A stretch of DNA of 64,000 nt from Maribacter sp. BPC-D8 (GTDB lineage: Bacteria > Bacteroidota > Bacteroidia > Flavobacteriales > Flavobacteriaceae): NCBI RefSeq assembly GCF_035207705.1, contig NZ_CP128187.1:124001-188000 (forward strand). Direction: 5' to 3'. Positions 55,045 through 64,000 of this stretch are shown here, piece after piece. The notes below the pieces were generated by a model that was given only the letters and a program-made list of their open reading frames with translations, did not search any database and was not told the origin of the DNA. Position numbers and translations under genes: made by a program. The first letter of the stretch is position 1, and each line of letters opens with the position of its first letter.

Positions 55045-58000
55045 ATGGCTAGAATAAAAGATAATAACCCAATAAAAAGGTTCGATAAAATTTCAATAGG
55101 ATTAGCTTCGCCAGAATCTATTTTGGCAGAGTCTAGAGGTGAAGTTTTAAAGCCTGAAACAATTAACTATAGAACTCACAAACCAGAACGCGATGGTTTG
55201 TTCTGTGAGCGTATTTTCGGTCCTGTAAAGGATTATGAATGTGCTTGTGGTAAATATAAACGTATACGTTACCGTGGTATCGTATGTGACCGTTGTGGTG
55301 TAGAGGTTACTGAGAAAAAAGTACGAAGAGACCGTGTAGGTCATATTAACTTGGTAGTACCAGTTGCTCATATTTGGTATTTCCGTTCTTTACCGAACAA
55401 AATAGGATACTTATTAGGTTTGCCATCCAAGAAATTGGATATGATTATTTACTACGAGCGTTATGTAGTAATTCAACCAGGTATTGCTAAAGGTCCTGAA
55501 GGTGAAGAAATTCAAAAAATGGATTTCTTAACTGAAGAAGAGTATTTAAATATTATTGATACTATTCCTCAAGAGAATCAATATTTAGAAGATTCTGACC
55601 CAAACAAGTTTATTGCTAAAATGGGAGCAGAGTGTTTAATTGATTTATTAGGTAGAATAGATCTTAAAGAACTTTCTTTCGAGTTAAGACATAAGGCAAA
55701 TACTGAAACGTCTAAGCAACGTAAAACTGAAGCCTTAAAACGTTTACAGGTTGTAGAGGCATTAAGAGAATCTCAAGAGAATAGAGAAAACGAGCCAGAG
55801 TGGATGATTATGAAAGTAATTCCGGTTATACCACCAGAATTGCGTCCATTAGTTCCATTAGATGGTGGTCGTTTTGCGACTTCAGATTTAAATGATCTTT
55901 ATAGAAGGGTAATTATTCGTAATAACCGTCTTAAAAGATTAGTAGAGATAAAGGCGCCAGAGGTAATTTTACGTAATGAAAAACGTATGCTTCAGGAAGC
56001 TGTCGATTCTTTGTTTGATAACACAAGAAAGGCATCTGCTGTAAAAACTGAATCTAACAGACCATTAAAATCACTTTCAGATTCTTTGAAAGGTAAGCAA
56101 GGTCGTTTCCGTCAAAACTTACTTGGTAAGCGTGTTGATTATTCTGCACGTTCGGTAATTGTTGTTGGACCAGAATTGAACTTGTTCGAATGTGGTCTTC
56201 CAAAAGATATGGCAGCTGAATTGTACAAACCTTTCGTAATTAGAAAACTAATTGAAAGAGGAATTGTAAAAACAGTTAAATCTGCGAAGAAAATTATAGA
56301 TAAAAAAGAGCCTGTAGTTTGGGATATCTTAGAGAATGTATTGAAAGGTCACCCGGTTTTATTAAACAGGGCTCCTACATTACACCGTTTAGGTATTCAA
56401 GCTTTCCAGCCTAAATTAATAGAAGGTAAAGCGATTCGTCTTCACCCATTAGCATGTACTGCATTTAATGCGGATTTTGATGGGGATCAAATGGCGGTTC
56501 ACTTACCATTAGGGCCAGAGGCAATCTTAGAAGCGCAATTGTTAATGCTTGCTTCTCAGAATATATTAAACCCTGCGAATGGTTCACCAATTACGGTACC
56601 ATCACAGGATATGGTCTTGGGTCTGTATTACATGACCAAAGAGCGTAAATCAACACCAGAAGTTCCAGTTAAAGGTGAAGGTTTGACTTTTTATTCAGCA
56701 GAAGAGGTTGAGATTGCTTTCAATGAAGGCATGGTAAATCTTAATGCAGGAATAAAAGTTAGAGCAAAAGATTTTAATGAAGAGGGTGAGTTGGTTTATC
56801 AAATAATACCTACCACTGTTGGTCGTGTATTATTTAATAATCATGTACCTGAAGCAGCTGGTTATATTAACCAGGTTTTAAATAAGAAAGCCTTAAGAAA
56901 TATCATTGGAGATATTTTAGCAGTAACAAGTGTACCGGTTACAGCTGCATTCTTAGATAAGATTAAAACTATGGGTTATGAATTCGCTTTTAAAGGTGGA
57001 TTGTCCTTTAGTTTAGGGGATATTATTATTCCTGCTGAGAAGATGGATATGATTGGTGAAGCCAATGTTCAAGTTGATGGTATTATGGCTAACTATAATA
57101 TGGGTCTAATAACCAACAACGAGAGATATAATCAAGTTATTGATGTTTGGACATCAACTAACGCTCAGTTAACAGAGTTGGCTATGAAACGTATCCGTGA
57201 GGATCAACAAGGTTTCAACTCAGTGTATATGATGCTTGATTCTGGTGCAAGGGGTTCTAAGGAGCAAATTCGTCAATTAACAGGTATGCGTGGTTTGATG
57301 GCTAAGCCTAAAAAATCTACTGCCGGTGGTGGTGAAATTATTGAAAACCCGATTCTTTCTAACTTTAAGGAAGGTCTTTCAATTCTTGAATACTTTATTT
57401 CTACTCACGGTGCTCGTAAGGGTCTTGCCGATACAGCTTTGAAAACGGCGGATGCGGGTTATTTAACTAGAAGACTAGTTGATGTTTCTCAAGATGTTAT
57501 TATTAACACTGAAGATTGTGAAACTCTAAGAGGTGTAGAAGTTAAGGCGCTTAAGAAGAATGAAGAGATTGTTGAAACTTTAGGAGAAAGAATTTTAGGT
57601 CGTGTTTCATTACATGATGTGTATAACCCAATGACTGAAGAGTTAATTCTTCAAGCGGGTCAGCAAATTATGGAAGTTGATGTTAAAAGAGTTGAAGCTT
57701 CTCCGGTTGAAAAAATCGAAGTTCGCTCAGCACTTACATGTGAGGCTGAAAAAGGAATTTGTGCTAAATGTTATGGTAGAAACCTTTCTACTAATAAGAT
57801 GGTTCAAAGAGGTGAAGCTGTTGGTGTTGTTGCTGCTCAATCAATTGGGGAGCCAGGTACACAACTTACACTTAGAACATTCCACGTAGGTGGTATTGCA
57901 GGTAACATTTCTGAAGATAATAAACTAGAAGTAAGATTCTCTGGTGTTGCTGAGATCGAAGATTTAAGAACAGTAACTGGAGAAGGTTCAGACGGTAAAC

Positions 58001-59343
58001 CTGCTGTAATCGTAATTTCTAGAACTAGTGAAATAAAAGTAGTAGATGCTAAAACAGGTATTACTTTAAGTACAAGTAATATTCCTTACGGTTCTCAATT
58101 ATTTGTTGAAAACGGAGCTAAGGTTACTAAGGGTGATGTTATTTGTTCTTGGGATCCATATAACGGTGTTATCGTTTCAGAATTCCCAGGTAAGATAGCT
58201 TATGAGAATATTGAGCAAGGTATTACTTATCAAGTTGAAATTGATGAGCAAACTGGTTTCCAAGAGAAAGTAATTTCTGAATCTAGAAACAAGAAGTTGA
58301 TTCCAACATTATTGATTCAAGATGCTAAAGGTGAAACATTACGTTCGTATAACCTACCTGTAGGTTCTCACATTATGGTAGATGATGGCGATAAGATTAA
58401 AGAAGGTAAAATATTGGTTAAGATTCCACGTAAATCTGCAAAAGCAGGTGATATTACTGGGGGTCTTCCAAGAGTTACTGAATTATTCGAAGCGAGAAAT
58501 CCATCAAACCCAGCTGTTGTATCTGAAATTGACGGTGTTGTTTCTTTTGGTAAGATAAAGAGAGGTAATAGAGAAATCATCATTGAGTCTAAATTAGGTG
58601 AGGTGAAGAAATATCTAGTGAAACTTTCTAATCAAATCTTAGTTCAAGAGAACGATTATGTACGAGCAGGTATGCCATTATCAGATGGTTCAATTACTCC
58701 AGAAGATATCTTGAAAATTAAAGGTCCTTCTGCAGTACAGCAGTACTTAGTAAACGAAGTTCAGGAAGTTTATAGACTTCAAGGTGTGAAGATTAATGAT
58801 AAGCATTTCGAAGTAGTTGTTAGACAGATGATGCGTAAAGTAAGAATTCAAGATCCGGGTGATACTATCTTCTTAGAGAATCAATTGATTCATAAAGATG
58901 ATTTCATAATGGAGAATGATGGAATCTTTGGTAAGAAAGTAGTAATGGAAGCAGGTGATTCTGATAACCTTAAACCAGGTCAAATTGTAACTCCAAGAGA
59001 GTTGAGAGATGAAAATTCTTTATTGAGACGTGGTGATAAGGCATTGGTTGAAGCAAGAGATGCTGTATCAGCAACTGCTACTCCGATTCTACAAGGTATT
59101 ACTAGAGCATCGTTACAGACGAAATCATTTATCTCTGCTGCATCGTTCCAAGAAACGACTAAAGTGTTGAATGAAGCTGCTGTAAGTGGTAAGATTGATA
59201 CATTAGAAGGTCTTAAGGAAAATGTAATCGTTGGTCATAAAATTCCGGCTGGTACGGGTATGAGAGACTACGAAAGCATTATCGTTGGATCCAAAGAAGA
59301 ATATGATGAAATAATGGCCAGAAAAGAGGCATTAAGATTCTAA
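55045..59343 (+). CDS. rpoC: DNA-directed RNA polymerase subunit beta'
   Basis: 1432 residues. The active-site NADFDGD lies near residue 475, the N-terminal zinc site [19 protein letters not shown] near residues 66-84, the bridge helix region around GMRGLMAKP, and a second zinc motif [13 protein letters not shown] near residue 897. It is followed by a strong terminator, ending the main transcription-translation block. Confidence 0.99.
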   Translation: MARIKDNNPIKRFDKISIGLASPESILAESRGEVLKPETINYRTHKPERDGLFCERIFGPVKDYECACGKYKRIRYRGIVCDRCGVEVTEKKVRRDRVGHINLVVPVAHIWYFRSLPNKIGYLLGLPSKKLDMIIYYERYVVIQPGIAKGPEGEEIQKMDFLTEEEYLNIIDTIPQENQYLEDSDPNKFIAKMGAECLIDLLGRIDLKELSFELRHKANTETSKQRKTEALKRLQVVEALRESQENRENEPEWMIMKVIPVIPPELRPLVPLDGGRFATSDLNDLYRRVIIRNNRLKRLVEIKAPEVILRNEKRMLQEAVDSLFDNTRKASAVKTESNRPLKSLSDSLKGKQGRFRQNLLGKRVDYSARSVIVVGPELNLFECGLPKDMAAELYKPFVIRKLIERGIVKTVKSAKKIIDKKEPVVWDILENVLKGHPVLLNRAPTLHRLGIQAFQPKLIEGKAIRLHPLACTAFNADFDGDQMAVHLPLGPEAILEAQLLMLASQNILNPANGSPITVPSQDMVLGLYYMTKERKSTPEVPVKGEGLTFYSAEEVEIAFNEGMVNLNAGIKVRAKDFNEEGELVYQIIPTTVGRVLFNNHVPEAAGYINQVLNKKALRNIIGDILAVTSVPVTAAFLDKIKTMGYEFAFKGGLSFSLGDIIIPAEKMDMIGEANVQVDGIMANYNMGLITNNERYNQVIDVWTSTNAQLTELAMKRIREDQQGFNSVYMMLDSGARGSKEQIRQLTGMRGLMAKPKKSTAGGGEIIENPILSNFKEGLSILEYFISTHGARKGLADTALKTADAGYLTRRLVDVSQDVIINTEDCETLRGVEVKALKKNEEIVETLGERILGRVSLHDVYNPMTEELILQAGQQIMEVDVKRVEASPVEKIEVRSALTCEAEKGICAKCYGRNLSTNKMVQRGEAVGVVAAQSIGEPGTQLTLRTFHVGGIAGNISEDNKLEVRFSGVAEIEDLRTVTGEGSDGKPAVIVISRTSEIKVVDAKTGITLSTSNIPYGSQLFVENGAKVTKGDVICSWDPYNGVIVSEFPGKIAYENIEQGITYQVEIDEQTGFQEKVISESRNKKLIPTLLIQDAKGETLRSYNLPVGSHIMVDDGDKIKEGKILVKIPRKSAKAGDITGGLPRVTELFEARNPSNPAVVSEIDGVVSFGKIKRGNREIIIESKLGEVKKYLVKLSNQILVQENDYVRAGMPLSDGSITPEDILKIKGPSAVQQYLVNEVQEVYRLQGVKINDKHFEVVVRQMMRKVRIQDPGDTIFLENQLIHKDDFIMENDGIFGKKVVMEAGDSDNLKPGQIVTPRELRDENSLLRRGDKALVEARDAVSATATPILQGITRASLQTKSFISAASFQETTKVLNEAAVSGKIDTLEGLKENVIVGHKIPAGTGMRDYESIIVGSKEEYDEIMARKEALRF

Positions 59344-59351
59344 CTTTATAG

Positions 59352-59388
59352 TAACCCTCAAATTTTATTTGGGGGTTATTTTTTTAAT
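59352..59388 (+). terminator. intrinsic terminator after rpoC
   Basis: TAACCCTCAAA pairs with TTTGGGGGTTA (one T-G pair) around a 5-base loop, followed by a T run. Confidence 0.88.
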
Positions 59389-59399
59389 AAAACTATATT

Positions 59400-59714
59400 A
59401 TGAGTGACAATAAAAATCCGAATCAAAAACAAATTAATATTGAATTGGATGAGAAGATGGCAGAAGGTATTTATTCCAATCTAGCCATTATTAATCATTC
59501 AGTTTCTGAATTTGTAGTTGATTTCATAAGTATGATGCCTGGAGCTCCAAAGGCTAAGGTGAAGAGTAGAATTATACTTACCCCGCAACATGCTAAAAAG
59601 TTTTTAAAAGCATTGAATGATAATGTACAACGGTTTGAAAAAGCTAATGGTACTATAAAGGATTATGAACAACCTTCGATACCTATGAATTTTGGTCCGA
59701 CTGGAGAAGCATAA
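59400..59714 (+). CDS. DUF3467 family protein
   Basis: 104 residues. The order NIELDEKMAEGIYSNLAIINHSVSEFVVDFISMMPGAPKAKVKSRIILTPQHAKKFLKALNDNV is the DUF3467 family, a small cytosolic protein found in Bacteroidota and others. Its function is unknown. It follows rpoC across the terminator, a pairing I recall as frequent in Bacteroidota, and may be read by leak-through. Confidence 0.85.
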   Translation: MSDNKNPNQKQINIELDEKMAEGIYSNLAIINHSVSEFVVDFISMMPGAPKAKVKSRIILTPQHAKKFLKALNDNVQRFEKANGTIKDYEQPSIPMNFGPTGEA

Positions 59715-59748
59715 AAAAAGCCCAACTTTAAAAGTTGGGCTTTTTTTT
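59713..59748. terminator. bidirectional terminator between DUF3467 gene and prfC
   Basis: AAGCCCAACTTT/AAAGTTGGGCTT, 12 bp with a one-base apparent loop (a few pairs must open), flanked by A and T runs on both sides. It serves both convergent genes and overlaps the prfC stop. Confidence 0.9.
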
Positions 59749-61336
59749 ATTCAAATTCAGAAGTAAAATGAAATTTTACCGATGGATATTTTTGCTGTGT
59801 CATTTGCAAAGAAAATTGAGAGTCTGCTAGAAAAACCAGTTGTCCTTTTTTGTCCTTTGCTAAGAATTTTTGCTTTACGCGTTCAAATTCTTTGAATTCA
59901 TCTGTTTTTCTATTTTCAGTACCTACCCAACAGGCTTTGTGTACATTAAAGTTTTCGTAGCTACATTTAGCTCCATATTCATGCTCAAGCCTATATTGTA
60001 TCACTTCAAACTGTAAAGCACCGACAGTTCCAATTATTTTTCTTCCATTTAGTTCTAAGGTGAATAATTGTGCGACACCTTCATCCATCAACTGGTCAAT
60101 GCCCTTATTAAGTTGTTTAGACTTCATAGGGTCAGCATTGTTGATATATCTAAAGTGTTCAGGAGAGAAGCTAGGAATACCTTTGTAGTGCAAAATTTCT
60201 CCTTCGGTTAATGTATCACCTATTTTAAAATTACCAGTGTCATGAAGCCCTACAATGTCTCCAGGGTATGAGATGTCTACTATTTCTTTCTTTTCGGCAA
60301 AAAATGCATTCGGACTAGAGAATTTTAAGTTTTTACCATTTCTTACATGTAAATATGGTTTGTTACGTTCAAAAGTACCAGAGACAATTTTTATAAATGC
60401 AAGACGGTCTCTGTGCTTGGGGTCCATATTGGCGTGAATTTTAAAGACAAACCCTGTCATTTCTTTTTCGTTCGCTGCTACAAGTCGTTCTTCAGCATTC
60501 TTTGAACGTGGAGTAGGGGCAATTTGAATAAAGCAATCTAAGAGCTCTCTTACTCCGAAGTTATTTAATGCAGAACCAAAAAATACAGGTTGCTGTTCTC
60601 CTTTTAAATAAAGCTCTTTATCGAAACTTGGGTAGACACCCCAAACCAATTCTAGGTTTTCTCTTAGTTCAGTTGCGGCCTTGTTTCCTATAATTTTATC
60701 CAATTCAGGATTAGTTACATCATCAAATGCTATTGTTTCTTCAATGTTCTTTTTATTATCGCCACTAAATAGATTAATATTCTTTTCGAAAATATTGTAA
60801 ATGCCTTTAAAGTCATATCCCATACCAATAGGGAAACTTAGCGGAGTTACAGAAAGACCTAGTTTTTGTTCTAATTCGTCAAGTAGGTCAAAAGCATCTT
60901 GACCTTCCCTGTCCATTTTATTTATAAACACCAATATTGGTATTTTACGCATTCGACAAACTTCAACCAATTTAACTGTTTGTTCCTCAACACCTTTTGC
61001 AACATCGATTACAACAATAACACTATCTACTGCAGTTAATGTTCTAAAAGTATCTTCAGCGAAATCCTTATGACCAGGCGTATCTAGTATGTTGATTTTT
61101 TTATCCTTGTAGTTAAATGCAAGAACAGAAGTGGCAACCGAAATACCTCTTTGTCTTTCAATTTCCATGAAATCACTAGTTGCTGTCTTTTTAATTTTAT
61201 TATTCTTAACAGCGCCTGCTTCTTGAATCGCACCACCAAAAAGTAATAATTTTTCAGTTAGTGTAGTTTTACCTGCATCTGGGTGAGAAATTATTCCGAA
61301 GGTTCTTCTACGTTCTATTTCTTGCTTAAAGGTCAT
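59747..61336 (-). CDS. prfC: peptide chain release factor 3
   Basis: 529 residues from the ATG at 61336 (61342 is a TTG). GTPase motifs SHPDAGKTTLTEKLL, TPGHKDF and NKMDREGQD are present with the RF3-specific RQRGISVATSVLAF (switch I) and the C-terminal RLEHEYGAKCSYENF domain. It recycles RF1 and RF2 after termination. Confidence 0.96.
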   Translation of the reverse strand: MTFKQEIERRRTFGIISHPDAGKTTLTEKLLLFGGAIQEAGAVKNNKIKKTATSDFMEIERQRGISVATSVLAFNYKDKKINILDTPGHKDFAEDTFRTLTAVDSVIVVIDVAKGVEEQTVKLVEVCRMRKIPILVFINKMDREGQDAFDLLDELEQKLGLSVTPLSFPIGMGYDFKGIYNIFEKNINLFSGDNKKNIEETIAFDDVTNPELDKIIGNKAATELRENLELVWGVYPSFDKELYLKGEQQPVFFGSALNNFGVRELLDCFIQIAPTPRSKNAEERLVAANEKEMTGFVFKIHANMDPKHRDRLAFIKIVSGTFERNKPYLHVRNGKNLKFSSPNAFFAEKKEIVDISYPGDIVGLHDTGNFKIGDTLTEGEILHYKGIPSFSPEHFRYINNADPMKSKQLNKGIDQLMDEGVAQLFTLELNGRKIIGTVGALQFEVIQYRLEHEYGAKCSYENFNVHKACWVGTENRKTDEFKEFERVKQKFLAKDKKGQLVFLADSQFSLQMTQQKYPSVKFHFTSEFE

Positions 61337-61714
61337 ATACAAAATTTGTGCAAAAGTAATATAAATTCAATTCTTAACATTTAGAGTGTAGGTATGATAA
61401 TTTTAAATTATTATTATTTGTATTTATTTGATTAAATGGGTGTTAGGTTTGTACAGGTTAATGTTTTCAATATTCTATGATCTTTTACTAAGATTTCATC
61501 GTAAATAAAATTGAAATGTTAAATATTCTTAATTAAAAAGACTGCTTTTTCTGTCGATCACCTATTTAATTCCTTGGTTAATCGAAAAATAATTTGAGTT
61601 GATTCAATTATGATTTATCTTAGCAACGTTTAATAAGATTGCCCCACTTTCTTACAAGCCAATATTAAAAAATCCCTACCGAATGCCATGGTGATTAGTA
61701 AAACACTAACACTT
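61337..61714. other. non-coding gap between prfC and the large surface-protein gene
   Basis: About 380 bases, very AT-rich, with no supported gene on either strand. It must contain the promoters of the two divergent genes. TATCTTAG near 61616 is one mismatch from TAnnTTTG; I do not call it with confidence. No terminator-like or riboswitch-like structure was seen. Confidence 0.6.
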
Positions 61715-64000
61715 ATGGGTAAAATTACTTTTTTAAAATCTAATGGATTTTTGTTGAATAAATCTAAATTGTTTAACATTTGTCTTGTATCATTTTTATT
61801 TACACTGAATTTATTTGGCTTTAAGGCTGAAAAGATAAATGGAGATACTATTGATTATACAGTTTTAACAGAAACTTGCAATGAACTTGGCTCGAAGGAG
61901 ATTCGTGCTGAAGACTTAGGCATCGTTTACGGTATTTATGATGGTAGTTTGGTTGCAAATAATGTAGATGTAAGTCACAAGTGGGGATTACCCATTGGAA
62001 GTGTTATTGTCTCTATGACTGGAGGTAGTACTTTTAATTCAGGATTACTTATGGTTCGTGATGGGTTAAATACCACTTTTACAATATCAGGGTCAGTCCC
62101 GGTTTACATTGAAGCTAAGCATTCAGAGCTAACTGCTTCAAATAGTAGAGATGGAATAGTTTCTTTGGATGGTGTGGATTATGATTTCACTACTGCTGTT
62201 TTAGCAAGTGGTTTAACTTCTAATATTGAGAGTGATAATTATTATATTCAAAATAATACAAGTCATATTATTGATGAACATGAAAGGTTTACATGGGAGT
62301 CTAATTCAGTTGCTAATCATATTGAGTTTTATACAACTTCTCCTTTTCATAGTGCTGTTTTTTTAAGTTTAAAACCTTTGGTATGTCAAACTAATCTTGA
62401 TACCGACGGGGACGGAGTTCCTGACAGTACTGATCTTGATGATGACAACGATGGTATATTGGATAGTGTTGAGGATCCTAATTTAGATGGTGACAACAAT
62501 CCGTTAACTAATCCATTGGATAGCGATGATGATGGAATACCTAACCATTTGGATATCGATAGTGACAATGACGGAATTCCAGATAATGTAGAGGCACAGA
62601 CTACTGATGGTTATATAGCGCCTAACGAGGACGATGCTGCAACATATGCATCTAACGATGGTGTTAACAGTGCTTATCCAGATGGTCTTACACCTGTTAA
62701 TACGGATGATGCCGATAATGTAGACTATCTTGATTTAGATAGTGATAACGATTCTGTACCTGATAACAACGAAGGCAATGATTTTAATTTTGATGGAATC
62801 CCTGATCAAAGCTATACAGGTGTCGATACTGATGGTGATGGTTTGGACGATGGTTATGAAGGTTCAGATGTAAACGACGGTTTCGATGTCAACGATGAGA
62901 TCAACGACCCAGCTAACGATCTACCTGATACCGATGGTACAGACGATGTAAACTATAGGGATTTGGACGATGACGGTGATGGAATTAATACACCTGACGA
63001 GGATGCGAACAACGATGGTGACCCTACCAACGACGATAGTGATAATGATGGTACTCCTGATTATTTAGACCCAGACAGTAATCCTGGTCCAGATACTGAT
63101 GGCGATGGAGTAGCCGATAGTGCTGATCTTGATGATGACAACGATGGTATATTGGATAGTGTTGAGGATCCTAATTTAGATGGTGACAACAATCCGTTAA
63201 CTAATCCATTGGATAGCGATGATGATGGAATACCTAACCATTTGGATATCGATAGTGATAACGATGGAATTCCAGATAATGTTGAGGCACAGACTACTGA
63301 TGGTTATATAGCACCTAACGATGACGATGCTGCAACATATGCATCTAACGATGGTGTAAATAGTGCTTATCCAGATGGACTTACACCTGTAAATACAGAT
63401 GGAACGGATAATGAAGATTATATTGATTTGGACAGTGATAATGATTCTGTTCCTGATAACAACGAAGGCAATGATTTTAACTTTGATGGAATCCCTGATC
63501 AAAGCTATACAGGTGTCGATACTGATGGTGATGGTTTGGACGATGGTTATGAAGGTTCAGATGTAAACGACGGTTTCGATGTCAACGATGAGATCAACGA
63601 CCCAGCTAACGATCTACCTGATACCGATGGTACAGACGATGTAAACTATAGGGATTTGGACGATGACGGTGATGGAATTAATACACCTGACGAGGATGCG
63701 AACAACGATGGTGACCCTACCAACGACGATAGTGATAATGATGGTACTCCTGATTATTTAGATCCAGATAGTGGTACTCCAGTTACTTTAGATGTCGTAG
63801 ACGATTCTGTAGCAACACCTATCGATTCTCCAGTAGAAATAGATATTTTAGATAATGATTTTGGTATTCCTGCCGATGGTACGCTGACTGTAACGGATCC
63901 ATCAAATGGTACTGTTGAAATTAATGATGGAGGAACTCCCGATGATATTTCAGATGATACCATTACATATACACCGAACGATGGTTTTGAAGGAACCGAT
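61715..64000 (+). CDS. large secreted protein with Asp-rich calcium-binding repeats (5' part)
   Basis: Open reading frame from the ATG at 61715 (another in-frame ATG at 61688 adds nine residues) to the window end; at least 762 residues. A signal peptide ([20 protein letters not shown]) ends near residue 38. Residues about 48-225 form a domain I do not recognise. Then [22 protein letters not shown] begins an Asp-rich region of thrombospondin type 3-like calcium loops, followed from about residue 690 by [11 protein letters not shown]...[14 protein letters not shown], a cadherin/VCBS-like Ig repeat. The 3' end, where a type IX secretion signal would lie, is outside the window. It is probably a giant adhesin or gliding-type surface protein. 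Confidence 0.8.
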   Translation, partial: MGKITFLKSNGFLLNKSKLFNICLVSFLFTLNLFGFKAEKINGDTIDYTVLTETCNELGSKEIRAEDLGIVYGIYDGSLVANNVDVSHKWGLPIGSVIVSMTGGSTFNSGLLMVRDGLNTTFTISGSVPVYIEAKHSELTASNSRDGIVSLDGVDYDFTTAVLASGLTSNIESDNYYIQNNTSHIIDEHERFTWESNSVANHIEFYTTSPFHSAVFLSLKPLVCQTNLDTDGDGVPDSTDLDDDNDGILDSVEDPNLDGDNNPLTNPLDSDDDGIPNHLDIDSDNDGIPDNVEAQTTDGYIAPNEDDAATYASNDGVNSAYPDGLTPVNTDDADNVDYLDLDSDNDSVPDNNEGNDFNFDGIPDQSYTGVDTDGDGLDDGYEGSDVNDGFDVNDEINDPANDLPDTDGTDDVNYRDLDDDGDGINTPDEDANNDGDPTNDDSDNDGTPDYLDPDSNPGPDTDGDGVADSADLDDDNDGILDSVEDPNLDGDNNPLTNPLDSDDDGIPNHLDIDSDNDGIPDNVEAQTTDGYIAPNDDDAATYASNDGVNSAYPDGLTPVNTDGTDNEDYIDLDSDNDSVPDNNEGNDFNFDGIPDQSYTGVDTDGDGLDDGYEGSDVNDGFDVNDEINDPANDLPDTDGTDDVNYRDLDDDGDGINTPDEDANNDGDPTNDDSDNDGTPDYLDPDSGTPVTLDVVDDSVATPIDSPVEIDILDNDFGIPADGTLTVTDPSNGTVEINDGGTPDDISDDTITYTPNDGFEGTD
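62399..63784 (+). repeat. two tandem 693-bp coding repeats
   Basis: Unit 1 (62399-63091) and unit 2 (63092-63784) align without gaps at a period of exactly 693 bp (231 codons). Identity is uneven: 62432-62560 and 62767-63081 are almost perfect matches to unit 2, whereas the stretch between has many synonymous and some coding differences. Confidence 0.9.

Noticed and set aside
63197..63502. ORFs antisense to the Asp-rich repeats (also near 62386 and 63754)
   Set aside because: GAT/GAC-rich coding gives Ile/Val-rich antisense frames without stops; no start context or domain supports them.
62399..63784. CRISPR array or mobile element from the long direct repeats
   Set aside because: The repeats are 693 bp, adjacent and in frame within one ORF, without spacers, terminal inverted repeats or a transposase.

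Overview
The window is a 64 kb piece of the chromosome of a Bacteroidota bacterium, almost certainly family Flavobacteriaceae and probably marine. The DNA is AT-rich. Several promoters match the Bacteroidota -7 element TAnnTTTG. Nearly all genes lack a Shine-Dalgarno sequence, with ribosomal protein bS21 as a clear exception. A bTHX ribosomal protein gene is present, and the run rpsU-xerC-hpf-tRNAs-tuf-tRNA-Trp-secE-nusG-rplKAJL-rpoBC is the flavobacterial arrangement as I know it. I cannot fix the genus from the sequence alone; a Maribacter/Zobellia-like relative is a guess.

Layout. 0-2.5 kb: a dienelactone hydrolase-like protein, a small membrane protein, a creatininase-family hydrolase and a DoxX-like membrane protein. 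2.6-7.4 kb (minus): a membrane-biogenesis operon read rsfS-ftsH-LUD protein-cdsA-psd-acyl-CoA-binding protein, divergent from birA. 8.2-11.6 kb: SRPBCC protein, pyrE, a Nudix hydrolase and an M14 peptidase lipoprotein. 11.7-15.9 kb (minus): two paralogous PAS histidine kinases and a stand-alone receiver. 16-20 kb: coaD and ddl on minus; a PASTA protein, an RluA-type pseudouridine synthase and yaaA on plus. 20-24.3 kb: a small lipoprotein, bTHX, a UDG-superfamily protein and ppc. 24.3-28.7 kb (minus): a lipoprotein made of six ~110-residue repeats, a secreted protein of unknown function and an M20 peptidase. 28.9-35.8 kb (minus): a complete trp operon, trpL-E-G-D-C-F-B-A plus a small membrane protein, preceded by a leader peptide with three successive Trp codons and a terminator, that is, a ribosome-mediated attenuator. 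35.9-37.6 kb (minus): marR-nitroreductase-yceI with a palindromic operator at the promoter. 37.7-44.4 kb (plus): rhodanese, DUF2851, PspC-like, K+ channel, AGCS symporter, helix-hairpin-helix protein and acyl-CoA dehydrogenase. 44.5-59.7 kb (plus): the translation/transcription block. 59.7-61.3 kb (minus): prfC. 61.7 kb to the end: the 5' part of a very large secreted protein with calcium-binding-type Asp-rich repeats, in which 693 bp is duplicated in tandem.

Most of the window is housekeeping. The least expected items are regulatory or architectural: the trpL attenuator, with a promoter so close that the leader peptide would be almost leaderless; an intrinsic terminator written into the first codons of the helix-hairpin-helix gene; the strong Shine-Dalgarno on rpsU in a genome that otherwise avoids them; the MarR operator; the alternating A-B repeats of the 24-26 kb lipoprotein; and the patchwork identity of the duplicated 693-bp units in the adhesin-like gene. 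I saw no CRISPR array, prophage, insertion sequence or known defence system.
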